DNA of 64,000 nt from Nematostella vectensis (lineage: Eukaryota > Cnidaria > Anthozoa > Actiniaria > Edwardsiidae): the NCBI RefSeq assembly GCF_932526225.1, contig NC_064034.1:16380887-16444886 (forward strand), given 5' to 3'. Numbering within the stretch: position 1 is the stretch's first letter; every line of letters starts with the position of its first letter. This document shows positions 1 through 12,070 of the stretch, one piece after another. A program made the translations under genes and the position numbers. The notes under the pieces are model-generated. The model was not told where the DNA came from. It did no database searches and worked only from the letters and a program-made list of their open reading frames with translations.

Positions 1-306
1 CTCAACACCGGGCCACAACAAGCCTCCGAAAATAAAATGGGCCTTATAAAGGGGGGGGGGGGGGGGGCTCTGATTTTCTATGAGTTCTTGTGAACTCATC
101 CATCGGGGTCGTTAAAGGGGACGGGTGGTGCTCTAAGGTTGGTTTATTTTGGGGTTTTTGTTAATTGTTTGTGTTATTTAAGGGGAGGCTTACACTTTTT
201 TACACTGAAAGGGCGGCTCTGAAATTTTAAGGTGTCCTGAGTCAAATCCCCCCCTCCCTTTCAGAGTATTTAATGGACACTCCCTAATCACGTGATGTCT
301 CCCCAG

Positions 307-3300
307 GTGGTGCGTACGCTTATGACAAAGAGCTCAAAGAGTTGGAAGAGAAATTGAAGCGGGTTCAGAAGATTCTTGACGCACAGAAAACCAAAGAAAA
401 CGATACAAAGATGATCGAAGCCGAACTCGACGCTGCCACCAAAAGACTTCGTGAAATCAAAGAAAACACGGATCGCATTGCGAACGAGGTCAACTCCACT
501 GCCGTGAAAACCCACCAAGCAAACGACGAAATAGCGCGGCTCAGAAAGCTCTTGAATGACTTGTTGCAAAAAGCGGATCAAATGAAGAACGATATCCTTA
601 GGGTACGTGATACGAACATTCGCGGAGCCTTTGAGGGAATCAAGGAAAATCAGCGCCGCAGTAGAGAGGCGGAAAAGAGAGTGAACGGCTCTTTGGACAG
701 CATAGATCGAGCTACCAAGAACAGGAAGAATATACAGATGACACTTGACGGTCCACCTTCCTTCAACCAAACGCATACCAAGAACCAGGTAGACCTTGGG
801 GACTTGATGAAAAGAATTGAGGAACTGAAGAGGAATTCCGTCGAGTTGAATGGAATCGTTTGTGGGACACCCGCCAGTAAGTGTGGAGAATGTACGGCGA
901 CTAATTGTAGCGTGTGTGGCCGCCCCGGCTGTAATGGGACCAGGAACCTTGCCCAGGATGCCGTCAAGAGAGCCAAGGAGGCAGAGGACGCTCAGAGAAT
1001 GAGAGAAGGTAAAAAAGCTTTTAAAATCATTTCGAGTTTTAAAAAGTAGTCGTAGCTTTAGTAATTCAGCAATCTTCAGCTTCAGTCCATTTTTTAAATG
1101 TCTGTTTTTAGCTTACAGTTAACCTACTTGCATGCGAGAGACCCCCGACATGCTTGCAATCTTGTCAGACAGTTTTGATTTAGCGAGTGCCGCAAACCCG
1201 CCGAGTTTTCTGTGATACCAAACTTCTGAGAGGAGGCTCAACTACCGCAAGATCACAGCATGATTATTTGAAGCATTAATGTTTTTATTTATTTTGTGTT
1301 TACAGCCAAAGCAAACATGACATTGAAAGAAACAATGGAAGCAGAGATGATGGTAAACATGTCCCGAACAGCCGCAGAAACCGCGATCTCCAAAGCCATG
1401 GACGCGCAGATGCGCGCCCAGAACGCCACCAAGAGGATGGATCAATTGATCAAGGTAGCAACCCACATCATGAGTACCTGGTGTTTTAAAAAAAAATTAA
1501 AAAAAAGACTTAAAGAAGGGAAGGCATGTTTGAAGTTTTCTGTGTATTACTCAACAACATAACATTAGACGGAAGATAGTTTAAAGAATCTACGGGGTAA
1601 TGACAATAACATGGCCATCACTTCGCGCGCGTGCAACGTTTGCTGGGAAAAAGTGAGTCTTCAGCCAAAATTCGTTACTTTCATAACTGGAAAGTTATTT
1701 TGTGGTAAAATATTCCAGTCCAAAAAAAAATAAATAAATAAATTAAAAATAGTGTACACGAACCGTCACGTGCAATTCTTACCACTCCTACATGTATTCG
1801 TGTTTTTAAGGGTTCCCGCGTGTACTTTAATTTCTGGTATGTCATGGAATTAAGAAATTCCCTATTTCAGGCCTAGAGAAGTGCCAGAATAAAACAACAA
1901 CACCAAAGTCATTGAAAAATCATTCGAAGAATTTTTAATAAGATGTTATGTGTAGGTTTGTGTTGGGATGTAAGTTGCCCTTCAGATGATACATTTACTA
2001 GTGAAATATTTTTTATGAAGGGACATATTATTATTATTTTACAAGAGTATTCATAATATTTATTGGAAGTGCTGGAATTTTGAAAGTCTGAAATCGTGGG
2101 AACCCTGGAAGGGAGTATTGAGTCGATATGGTTTTACTTTTCCAGGACATCTTGGAGTTCCTCGCGCAGCCATTCCCTGCCATCGACATGTCAAGGATGC
2201 TAGCCAACAAGGTCCTTAACATGACGCTATCCGTGTCCCCTGATCAAATCACAAAACTTGCTCAAGATATCAGAGAAGCGTGGAAAAGTCTAACAGGAGT
2301 TGATGAAATCTTAGAGAAAACGAAACAGAACCTCACGAGAGCTGAAGACCTAAAGAGGAGGGCAGAGGAGGCAAGGTAATAGTGTAGGCTTATCAGAATT
2401 GACGTCAGCAAAAAAGGACTTTCTGCGTCGTCGTTGTTCACTGGGGCTAAACATCCTCCGAAGGGGTTCTTCGAGGGTAAAAGTGATACAGATGCTCGTC
2501 GGGAAGTTCAAAATATATCTGCCCACCGAAAATTGCTACCCCAGATATACACCAGAAGCCCTAAAGAATGCCATTTCTACCCAAGGCCCGATTTAGATCC
2601 CTAAAAAAATACTTCGAGCAACACTATCAGGTCGACATGGAAAGAAACTCCCACCCCTTCCCCGGCGCCTGTAGTACTTTCCGGTATCGATTCACGCCAT
2701 TTCCTTAGTGAACGAGCTCTACAAAGAACATAGAACATAAGGTGACATGCTAGAAAGTAAAAATAACAACCTTTTTGTACAGGGAAAAGGCGTTGACTGT
2801 CTCAGATGTTATCCAAAATGTCACTGACGCCCTTGATATGGCTGCGAATGGCCAGCAGCTAGCTAAAGATGCCATACAGCTCGCCGAAGATGACATCGTA
2901 GAAAGCCAGGGCATCTTGGACGCAGTAAGTTGCTTGAAAAAACTTGACTAAATCGAACTAATTTCCGTTTCCCTTGGTAATATTTTACCATTTACCTGAA
3001 ACTCAAACTTTCTTCTTTATGTTCCTCACCTTTTCTTGGGCGAGTTATTTGTATACTATAGTTACGAGAGCGGTTATCGTCACATTAAAGGGTGCTCACC
3101 CTATAAAAAATCAAAATCTATATTTTACGACGGGATGTTGAGTCCATGATAAGCTGAAATAACTGATGTTTTTGTACAGTTATTACCCCTTCTCGATGCT
3201 CTGGAGAAAAAGGTTAACGCTGCAGAAAACACTACGAATCAAGTCAAGACAGACCTCCCGGCCGTAAAAGACGCTTTCGATAACAACGCCAAGAACCTTA

Positions 3301-4431
3301 CAATGGCCGAAGATGAAATGAAGAAGGCCAACAAAGAGTCTATGATCGCTCTTCAGGTGGGATTATAACCCCTCACCCCCTCACACTTCCACCCTTGCAC
3401 CACCCACACCCATATGGTAGAAATATCTTCCCTTCCACACCCATACCCCATACGATGGAAACGTCTTCCCTTCCACACCCATACCCCATACGATGGAAAA
3501 ATCTTCCCTTCCACAGCCATACCCCATATGATGGAAAAATCTTCCTTTCCACACCCATACCCGATACGATGGGAAAATCTTCCCTTCTTTTCCACACCCA
3601 TTCCCCATAAGATGGAGAAATCTTCCCTTCCACACCCATACCCCATACGATGGAAAAAAGCATAGCCAGGATTTACCTATTGGTTTGGCTCTCATTAATT
3701 TTCCTCTTCCGTGCACATCGTAAGGTAGTGTGCGCTTTGCCCCGTACTTGGGGCGTGGGGGCAAGCCTGTAGAGGGACGGGGTATGCCTACCTCTAGTAG
3801 GGGCCAAAGTGCCATAGCTTTGATACACGTTATGTTGTTAATACACTCGGTATTTTGATCACCTTATAGGAAGCAGAAAGACTGAAGAAATTGTTCGAGC
3901 AAATAAAAGGAAAAATAGACAACAAAGTCGGCGCGGTTGTGAACGCTACAAAACGGGTCGATCAATTCAAGGAAAAGGCGAAGAAACTGACGAATGAGCT
4001 TGGTAGCAAGATACGAAGGATTGAGAGTAAGTGTTTTTGAGATTTGTCAGGGTGTGGAGAGTTGTATTCTTGAAATAGTTCAAAATTTTAAAAATGGAAA
4101 ACTTATTAATGTGCCACCCTCGTCTATGCGATAAGTTGCCGTTGAATAAAGGTTAGAGGTATTCTGGGATAGGTAACACTTCTCAATTGAATCTTTAGCT
4201 CCATATTTCGGAGATTAGTACCACCATTATTATTTAATAATATTCAAACATTCCCGTAGACTTCGCAACCTGTTGTTTGTACTTGCAGTTATTGAAAGAG
4301 AGACGATAACATACGAAAACCTGATTGAGGAGCTACGAGAACTTAGGAAGAAAATGGTGGCGCTCAAGGCAGAAGTAAAGAAGAAATACCGACTCGTAAC
4401 CGGCTGCGTACCATGGGACACGGAGCCTTAA
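307..4431 (+). CDS. Laminin subunit beta-like, C-terminal coiled coil (5' part outside window)
   Basis: Laminin beta chains join alpha and gamma chains in a coiled-coil trimer of the basement membrane. Seven exons are visible: 307-1008, 1306-1454, 2146-2375, 2783-2924, 3180-3356, 3870-4026 and 4289-4431. All junctions are GT-AG and the frame is continuous (565 codons plus TAA). The first exon encodes a heptad-rich helix and then a cysteine cluster at about 852-940 (CGTPASKCGEC, CSVCGRPGC). This matches the small disulfide 'beta knob' that interrupts the coiled coil only in beta chains. Exon 3 (ANKVLNM, then QDIREAW) aligns by eye with vertebrate LAMB1/LAMB2 after the knob. The chain ends with a lone Cys eight residues from the stop, as expected for the interchain disulfide with gamma. 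Short-arm exons must lie upstream of base 1. The family is secure; the paralogue is not determined. Confidence 0.9.
3395..3662. repeat. Minisatellite, about 40-bp unit, in laminin intron 5
   Basis: About seven imperfect copies of a unit containing CCATACGATGGAAAAATC and CTTCCACACCCATACC lie about 40 bases after the donor of laminin exon 5 (3180-3356). The long open frames on both strands result from the repeat length and composition and are not genes. Confidence 0.9.
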
Positions 4432-4645
4432 CCGGATATGACGCACACGAAATCTTCAAATCTAATTCTTATCGCCGGATGTTTCTGCCGCTCAAAATCA
4501 GTGACATTGGTTACCATGTAGATATCATCAATTTTGACTGACAGCTTTGACACTGAGGGAAGCATACATGACGGCACACTACAAATGGTTTCTACGCCAC
4601 TGAGCGAGAGCTGCTTTGCTGTTCTTCAGTACTGCGAAAGGAAAA

Positions 4646-4651
4646 AATAAA
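4646..4651 (+). promoter_or_regulatory. Candidate polyadenylation signal of the laminin gene
   Basis: An AATAAA lies about 215 bases after the laminin stop codon, on the same strand, in AT-rich sequence. It is the first canonical hexamer downstream. Confidence 0.5.
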
Positions 4652-5126
4652 CTCGTGTGAAAAGTTGGTGTCGCATCGCTTGCATTTATAAAAAGGAATT
4701 ATAATTGCACGAGATGCCTCATTTTATTGTATTTAGTTCGCTAAGATTTTATTTGCGTATTCAGAATTACAGCTAGGATATTACAATTAGATGATTGTGG
4801 TGAATGTCTGTCTGGATTATTGTAAATTTGATATATTAGAGAGATGAATGAAATGATTACAAATGAGCTCAAAGGCTGCAAAATGTATAATTTGCCAGGT
4901 TATAAATTTGAGGAAAATATATAACGTTTTTCTCAAAGGATACAGTATACGATGGTTTGCATATTTTTTATATATATTTGTACAGTAACCTTTTTGTGCC
5001 ACGCAGCATGGCTGGGTGACTGTTTCTTGGTTTTTAATAACTCTCGCAATCGGCCAACCATGGTTTAATAAAAGGTTGTCAGCAATAAAATGATGTCAGC
5101 TTGACACCATTAACAACAGGGTTATC

Positions 5127-5648
5127 CGAGCCGTAGCAGGCCTCAAAACATTAGGGGGCACGGTACACACTAAGCATCAACAAAGTTGTGGAAGCACGGG
5201 TGGACTAGTGTTTTAGCGCGTCGGCCTCTCACCGCTGTGGCCCAGGTTCGAATCATGGCTTAAACTGGGGATTTTTTTCCGGGTTCCCGCCTTTATTCGA
5301 ATTTGTCACAAGTGAGTTATTCTCCTGTGTTTCCAGTCTTCTCGGATAAGGACACTAAACCGGAGGTACCGTATCTTCAAGCTGCACTACATTAACCTGA
5401 ACCGAAGAGACGTATAGGAACCATTGGGGACGCAATAAACCCTCTGGCAGTGACCACCCCCAGTGACAGTGCTTACTAACCGAGGGCATATGTTAGAAAA
5501 CTGTATATTCGGTTAAATATGCTACCCTCGATAAACAAAGATTTCAAAGACAAAGGGGACATAGTCACGGCCCTACTGGTAATTTCCTTATAATTTTTGA
5601 GAATATTGAGGGGGCACCAATACCTCACCTCTTTGCTACGGCCCTGAT
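5127..5648. mobile_element. MITE-like element split by a SINE insertion
   Basis: The left end (GAGCCGTAGCAGGCCTC, 5127) and right end (TTGCTACGGCCCTGAT, 5633-5648) are inverted-repeat termini of the element also found intact at 50698-50908. The two share further internal sequence (CTACTGGTaATTTCCTTATA, then AATTTTTGAgAATa). Relative to that copy, the stretch from about 5169 to 5560 is extra, which marks the SINE insertion. Confidence 0.65.
5169..5560 (+). mobile_element. tRNA-Glu-derived SINE
   Basis: The head resembles tRNA-Glu. An A-box-like TGGACTAGTG (5201) is followed by a CTC anticodon region in GGCCTCTCACCG and a B box GGTTCGAATC (5245-5254). The tRNA-like part lacks a proper acceptor stem pairing, so it is not a working tRNA gene. 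A non-tRNA body follows, containing GATAAGGACACTAAACCGGA. Its outer limits come from comparison with the empty element copy at 50698-50908. The Pol III-transcribed head plus unrelated body is the standard SINE architecture; the family name is not assigned. Confidence 0.65.
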
Positions 5649-6095
5649 GTTCCATTTATGCTACTACGCATTGAAATACAAAGCAAATTAAAGACAAAAT
5701 TCATTAACGAAATACCGCTCATGAACAAATAGTTGAAAGTGAGCGCTTACGAGAGAGCATAAACACACATAGGGAGTTTGAATGGATTTGGAAAGTAGTT
5801 TGTGAGTAGAACTGTCCGTTTATTATTAGAAGGGTTTCTGTTAGCGGTGAGGTGACTGTACAACCACCCGTGGAGCATGTAGATGACACGGTAATAATAA
5901 CACATAATCGAGGACCATGGAGAAGGGGAGCTCTGAGCAAGAGCATTAATTGACAGTCTTGGGGGGGCTTTGCTAATGTTGTTGACCGTTTTACTAACAA
6001 GGTCTTTGGTAGAGTTCTAGGCTCGCATACCACTTCTGACACCATGTAGTGTTTGCAAATTTAGGATAGATGGCTCAGAAAGAAGACGATTCTTA

Positions 6096-6707
6096 AGGAT
6101 CGTCTACACGAGCAAATTTTATGTGGCAAATGTGTATGTGGCAATTTTTATTTGCTCGTGTAGATGATCAAATTTGTCAATTTTTTTAGTGGCAAATGCA
6201 CTTGTCGGAAAGCCAACACGTTTGCTTTTATTTGGCAAATAAAAATTTTTAAATATCAAAATTTGTCCGTGTGGACGAGATGCCACATAAAATGTGGCAA
6301 ATATTTTGAATTCGGTAGACCCCAGTCTCCGTAAAGTAGACCCCAGGCTCCACCATTTGCGCATCCAAACATGGTAGCCTCCAGGAAAGGATGGACAGAT
6401 AAACTTGTTTCCTTATTGTTACCGGAAGAAGTTATGAAATCCATCAAGGTCCGTTATTCTTAATTCTTCAAGATTAGTCGCTAATCCCTGTGCTTCTTTT
6501 CGATTTTTCCAAGCCTACACCCAACATTTTCTCGGATTTTTTTTTTTTTTCTTTTTTATACATCATCATAACAGCGGCTATTGCTGCAGCATTTCTTCTC
6601 ATTCAATACAAAATAATTGCTGACGCAAATTGACATCAAATATTTGTCGATCATCTACGCGAGCAAATAAAAATTGCCACATAAAATTTGCTCGTGTAGA
6701 CGGGACT
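6096..6707. mobile_element. PIF/Harbinger-like MITE, 612 bp
   Basis: The ends are a perfect 29-bp inverted repeat: 6101-6129, starting CGTCTACACGAGC, and 6674-6702. A second, nested pair lies inside (GTGGCAATTTTTATTTGCTC near 6138 and its complement near 6660). The element is flanked by TTA at 6093-6095 and 6708-6710, the 3-bp target duplication typical of PIF/Harbinger. It holds no transposase reading frame. It lies between the laminin and TPRA1 genes. Confidence 0.8.
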
Positions 6708-6821
6708 TTAGAGGAACCTAACAGAGCGAGAAGTCATGTTGGAAACTGAACACTCTCCAGCACTCATTATTCAAATAAACACAGGGAGCCCAATACTATT
6801 CTAAGGCCTCATACTTTTTAC

Positions 6822-6925
6822 TCTGGGTACCTAGAGGCTCCAAGTTCACTGGCTTCGTTGTGGCCGATTCGCGGCTCTTTGATAGTGAAGCTTGGAGCCT
6901 TTGGTACCAAGGGTATATACTTTTC
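6822..6925. mobile_element. Short hairpin MITE
   Basis: CTCTGGGTACCTAGAGGCTC at the left is complementary to GAGCCTTTGGTACCAAGGG at the right, with GTGAAGCTTGGAGCC also pairing inside. Related half or full copies occur near 44072 (CCCTGGGTACCACAGGCTCG) and at 51208-51301. No coding capacity. Confidence 0.6.
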
Positions 6926-7273
6926 GGCGTCCTAATTCTTCTTGATGTACAATCAATTGTACCTATTCGGGTTGCCTGTGCTCTCCTGTGAACTCCCTGT
7001 GCATAACCTCGCAAGGCTTTGTGGGTATTATGCTCGAAGGGGATGTCCCGAGGGAGCTTGGGAGAGTCACGAGTGTTTTGGTTTGTTTCCGTCTTGGCTT
7101 GATATGGAGCTCTTTAGAAAACATCGCATTATACTTGGCTTTATTTCGTGATAATGACGTGGAAGGAAGGGTTTGGCTCGCTTGATATTACAAAAGTTGA
7201 CATCTTTCTGTAGTATTAACTACCACCGCCTTTAGCTTTCGAAAAATAACAACATTTCTCCAAGGATAACAAT

Positions 7274-10200
7274 ATGATTGTATGGGAACTCTCTACTACC
7301 GGACCTACGAACCGAACGGTCCCCACTATTATTATCGACTATGCTATTTGCACTGAAGTTCTGTACAAAACTAGTGGATCTTGGTGAGTTTGCACTTGAC
7401 ATTTCATATTTGCTCTACTTTTGATCGACCATTGATTCTATTGCTCATTTTCAGGATTCGTATCTGTGATATTGTACTATTGGCGCCCAATGCGATGTTT
7501 ATGGTGTTCTTGTTTTACTCTCTTGGACTTGCTCACGCAAAGCTTGTAGGCACTCGATGCCCGATCGTCAAAACAATATACACCTTGGTAAGTTATGATT
7601 TGCTGTATCTTCTTTAAAGTGAATGTGAAAGTAATCTGTCAAAATAAGGTTGTTCTTGTATTACTATGTTAAAAGAATTTGCTTGCTAATCCATTTTTAA
7701 AGCATTTATCGAAGGCAAATAAGGATTGAATTCAGCTGTTGCTTTGGGCTTGTGGGTAATGTCCTGACAACCCCCAATAAACCAGACATCATTAGAATGA
7801 ATCTTAGAATGCAAGACTGTTTCAAATCAAGTTCTTGACTATTATTTCTTGTTACTGCTGTATGGCATTCATTATACCTTGAATTCTCAGGTATTTGCCG
7901 TGTGTGTTGTCAGTGTGGCTAGATGCTTTGCCTCAATGCTTCTTACTGCCAGTTTTGTCAAGAGTCATGAGGATAGTAAAACCATCAAGGTATATTAGGA
8001 GACGATATAACTAGAAAGACTACAGGCAAGCTGTAGACAAACTAGATTGTCTGCATAGGCGTGGTGTAGACAAGGTATAAATCAACACAAGGTTGAAAAG
8101 GTATGTTAAACGCCTCTGTGAAACAGAGTGGTTGCAAGCCCTTTAGCTCAGACGAAGAGTGCGTAAGCACTCTGTTTCACGGTACCTTTTTAACATTGTG
8201 TTGATTCTTACCTTATATTAGGAGATACGTTGCCACACTTTTGTAGGGGAACTTTATGTACACCCTCTAAAAACAAAGTTTATTGTGTTATAATAATGTG
8301 ATTGGGGGAGAGTAAAACTCTCACCTAAGGGCACCTGTTAAAAGACACCATGTTACTATGGAGAACTGATTTCAAGGTTCGGATGGAATGTTTGAGTGTA
8401 AACAATAACCTGCGTAATTAGGACAACCTGTTGTTGAGGCTAGGTTTTAGCTCTGCTTATGAACATGATATGCATTCTGCAATACTGCAATGTTTTGATG
8501 CATGTACCCAAAACAAAATACAAAAAAGGCTGTTATTTTGTTGCTTTCTTTTTCATAGGCATTCTGGCTGCTGTTAAGGTGTTTGTTATTGTCTGTGGAA
8601 CTAAGTGTTATCATATTTGGAGTGTGTGCAGGTAATAACTCTTGACCTTTTTTTACATGGTACTGTTATTGAGCAGTGGCTCCTAATGAATAGTGAGAAC
8701 AAACCAAAGCAGCGATCCTTACTGTTACTGAGCGCCACAAATTTTGCCTTTTTGTGAGAAAAAAATAGCCAGTGTGAACACTTTGTTAATCTTAGTTTGA
8801 TCATTTTGTCTGATTTTCTTAGCTAATCTGGACAGCCGAAGTAGTGTAAGAAGAGTCCTACTATTCACCTCTGCAAGTGCTGTTCTTTTTACCTCAGCGC
8901 AGGTATGATGTACTCTTTGTCAGGTGGGAGGTGGGGGGCATTGAAGACAATAGTCTGGTAATTCATACCCAGCTTTCTAATCATTTATAGTTATGTAATG
9001 TGGAAGGGCTTTGGTGAATGGGGGAGAGGGACAAATAGGACACCAGGGCTGTAGCAGGGGATGGGGCCCAGGGAGCATGTGCCCCCGCCCAAGTAATTTA
9101 AGAAGAATATAAGGATTAAATGAAGGAGTGTGGAGTGTGCCCCCAATATTTTCTTAATGTTTCTGTTCCGTGCCCCCCCCCCATATTATTTTTCAATGTA
9201 TGCTTTCTTTTAATTTTTAAGGCAGTGCTTGAATTCACCCAAGATGGCATTCATTCTCCATATGGCGGTACATATAACCTATTCCAGCATGGAGGCATGA
9301 TCTTCTGGTTTGCCAGTTCTATGTTATTCTTTGTGGTATGTTGCTTGGCATTTACCATATTTGCCCTTTTTTTTACTTATTTTACAAATTGCTTTGATTC
9401 ATTCCATTTGGTGCAAGAAATTTGATACATATTTTGTTGCTATTTATTTTTTAGATGTATTTTTCTCTTCTCATTTTGCCTTGTATCTCTTTTGGTAGAA
9501 GGCTCAGGTTGCCAGGTAATCTATGTAATCTATGTAATAATACCTAATTAATGATTTTTTTTTTGGCAAATTCATGGAGGGTTGAGGGACAACATTTCAC
9601 CATACTCCTACTTTGTTTTAATTGACAAAGAAATATCAATATATTTGTGAATGAACAAATTATTTGCCTTGCAACTTAGGTCACTAGTTGTGTATTTTTT
9701 GCCCCTTATGCTCTTTGGAAACAGTCCCAGCATTGTTGGCCAAAATAGCCAGAGAGTTGCTGGTTTCACTTGTAGAAGGTTAAAGTAAAAAGTGCTAGAA
9801 AAAATAAAATTCATTTAATATCGACCCCCATATTCCTCCATTACCTAATGCAAAAACAAAACATGCACCAATATGCTTGTAACCCCTCCCCTTCCCTTTT
9901 CCCACAGCAGGCCACACCCTTTGACAAAAAAGAAGTTAACTGATTGTGTTTTCTTGTATCAGGTAAACCCTCGTTTTACAGATATTGCGGCTTTTTAGCT
10001 CTCATCAACATTCTACAGAGTATTGGAAGTGCGCTGATCTATTATCACATCACTTTCGGTACTTGGTAAGCCACTGGTAACAGGTATTTTAGATTTTTAG
10101 ACACAAAAATGATTCTGATCACACTTTCTTTATCTCCTTTTTGTTTCAGTATCCTAGACGTGACTGTATTCACTTATTTTGCGCTCTTTGCACCCTTGGT

Positions 10201-10967
10201 GTACGTGACTTTTCTCGCAGAATTCATGAGCAGGTAAGTCATGTGACTAAAGTCTTCACTATTCAGCAATTAGGGTACCCACAGCGACGATGATGGCAGG
10301 AAGCAATGGCAAATTCAAAGAACTAGGCGTGTAATGTTCTCTCTCCGAATTATGACGTGGAAACTCAAAGGCTTACGGTCTAGCGAGGACGGGCGCGTGT
10401 GATGTTAGCAAGACTTTCATTGTTCGCCAAGGTAGAAATACGGTTCTAGGCCTGTCTTTTAACTTTTTTGGGACTATAAATAACGATTAAAATTTTAACG
10501 AAGCTAGGTTAAACGTTCTCGCTGCCGTCACCGTCGCTTTACAACTCATTATAGGGTTAGTGGGGTTTTATCGAGATTATGCGCAGGCTTAGAGTCCACG
10601 ATTCTTTGCCTTCTTTTATTTAATATTTTAACGTTTGGCATAACAACGACGTTTTGTTTGGCATTTGTTTTCTGCGTTTTTTTAAACACGCGTGATTATC
10701 TGGAATCTGGTAAATTTTGTGCATGGTTCGGAATTTCAAAATCATACGAAAGAAAAGGTGTCATGTTTTTAAGTAGCTTTAGTTTTGTCTAAGCATTGCT
10801 TTGTCTCAAATGATGCTTCTAATCTATTGTGCTTATTATACAGCACATTAGTCCTCCAGATGGCATCATCTAATATATCATACTCGTACCAGCCCATCCC
10901 AGACAGTATTGCAACTCAAGAGACGGAGAGATTACCTGCCAAACCTACATACGGGACATATACGTAA
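7274..10967 (+). CDS. TPRA1: TPRA1-like seven-transmembrane protein (TPRA1/GPR175 family)
   Basis: Ten coding exons: 7274-7383, 7455-7587, 7891-7989, 8559-8631, 8823-8902, 9222-9335, 9455-9515, 9963-10065, 10150-10233 and 10844-10967. All are GT-AG and in frame (326 codons plus TAA, against about 370 in vertebrates). Family blocks are recognisable: RICDIVLLAPN, ELSVIIFGVCA, NLDSRSSVRRVL, the HGG before FWFASS, SFYRYCGFLALINILQ, and TYFALFAPLVYVTFL. These are seven hydrophobic segments of an integral membrane protein; its biochemical role in the family is poorly defined. The ATG at 7274 is chosen because the frame stays open to exon 2 and gives a short N-terminus with an NRT glycosylation sequon, as in vertebrates. 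The last exon runs into a minisatellite, which supplies the final residues (TYGTYT) and the stop. Confidence 0.9.
8072..8215. mobile_element. Hairpin MITE in TPRA1 intron 3
   Basis: AAGGTATAAATCAACACAAG at the left pairs with TTGTGTTGATTCTTACCTT at the right. Inner arms GTGAAACAGAGTG and CACTCTGTTTCAC also pair. The whole 144-bp segment would fold into a long stem, typical of a foldback MITE. No reading frame. Confidence 0.65.
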
Positions 10968-12070
10968 CAAGTGTTACGTGGAACAGGCGTCACATACGGG
11001 ACATGCGGGACAGTCGTCACATACGGGACATATACGTAACAAGAGTTACGTGGAACAGGCGTCACATACGGGACATATACGTAACAAGAGTTACGTGGAA
11101 CAGGCGTCACATACGGGACATACGGAACAGGCATCACATACGGGACATATACGTGACAAGAGTTAGGTGAACAGGCGTCACATACGGGACATATACGTAA
11201 CAAGAGTTACGTGGAACAGGCGTCACATACGGGACATGCGGAACAGGCATCACATACGGGACATATACGTGACAAGAGTTAGGTGAACAGGCGTCACATA
11301 CGGGACATATACGTAACAAGAGTTACGTGGAACAGGCGTCACATACGGGACATGCGGAACAGGCATCACATACGGGACATATGCGGAACAAGAGTTACGT
11401 GGAACAGGCGTCACATACGGGACATATACGTAACAAGAGTTACGTGGAACAGGCGTCACATACGGGACATATACGTAACAACAGTTACGTGGAACAGGCG
11501 TCACATACGGGACATGCGGAACAGGCGTCACATACGGGGCATGTGGAACAGGCATCACATACGGGACATATACGTGACAAGGCGTTACGCGGATCAGGCG
11601 TCACATACGGGTCATATGTGGAAAAGGAATCACATAATATCACATATGGGACATGTGGAACAGGCATCACATACGCGACATATGCAGAACACAGGCGTCA
11701 CATACGGGACATATGCAGAATGGGCGTCACATACGGGACATATGCAGAACAGGCGTCACATACGGGACATATGCGGAACAGGCGTCACATACGGGACATA
11801 TGCAGAATGGGCGTCACATACGGGACATATGCGGAACAAGCGTCACGTACGGGAGCGTCACGTACGGGAGCGTCACGTACGGGACATATGCAGAATGGGC
11901 GTCACATACGGGCCATATGCGGAACAAGCGTCACGTACGGGACATATGCGCAACAAGCGTCACGTACGGGACATATGCGGAACAAGCGTCACATACGGGA
12001 CATATGCGGAACAAGCGTCACGTACGGGACATATGCGGAGTAGGGCCGCGCGGAACAGTCATCGCATATG
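10950..12070. repeat. Minisatellite, 45/27/29-bp units, starting inside the TPRA1 last exon
   Basis: All units share TCACATACGGGACAT. Early units are 45 bp and contain the palindromic hairpin ACGTAAC-AAGA-GTTACGT. Others are 27 bp (CATGCGGAACAGGC), and the 3' part of the array is mostly 29 bp (CATATGCAGAAC). A higher-order repeat of about 119 bp is seen at 11155-11395. Long translations on both strands (repeating SHTGH or VPYVTPV) are by-products. The array is probably in the TPRA1 3' UTR; an AATAAA lies at 12600-12605. Confidence 0.9.

Noticed and set aside
5195..5265. Functional tRNA-Glu gene
   Set aside because: The acceptor stem and 3' end do not pair; a SINE body follows directly, so it is a tRNA-derived SINE head.
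5719..6045. 108-codon minus-strand frame
   Set aside because: No recognisable family, no splice or poly(A) context; it lies in repeat-rich intergenic DNA.
10950..12070. CRISPR array
   Set aside because: Units are contiguous and share sequence throughout, with no unique spacers and no cas genes; the genome is eukaryotic.
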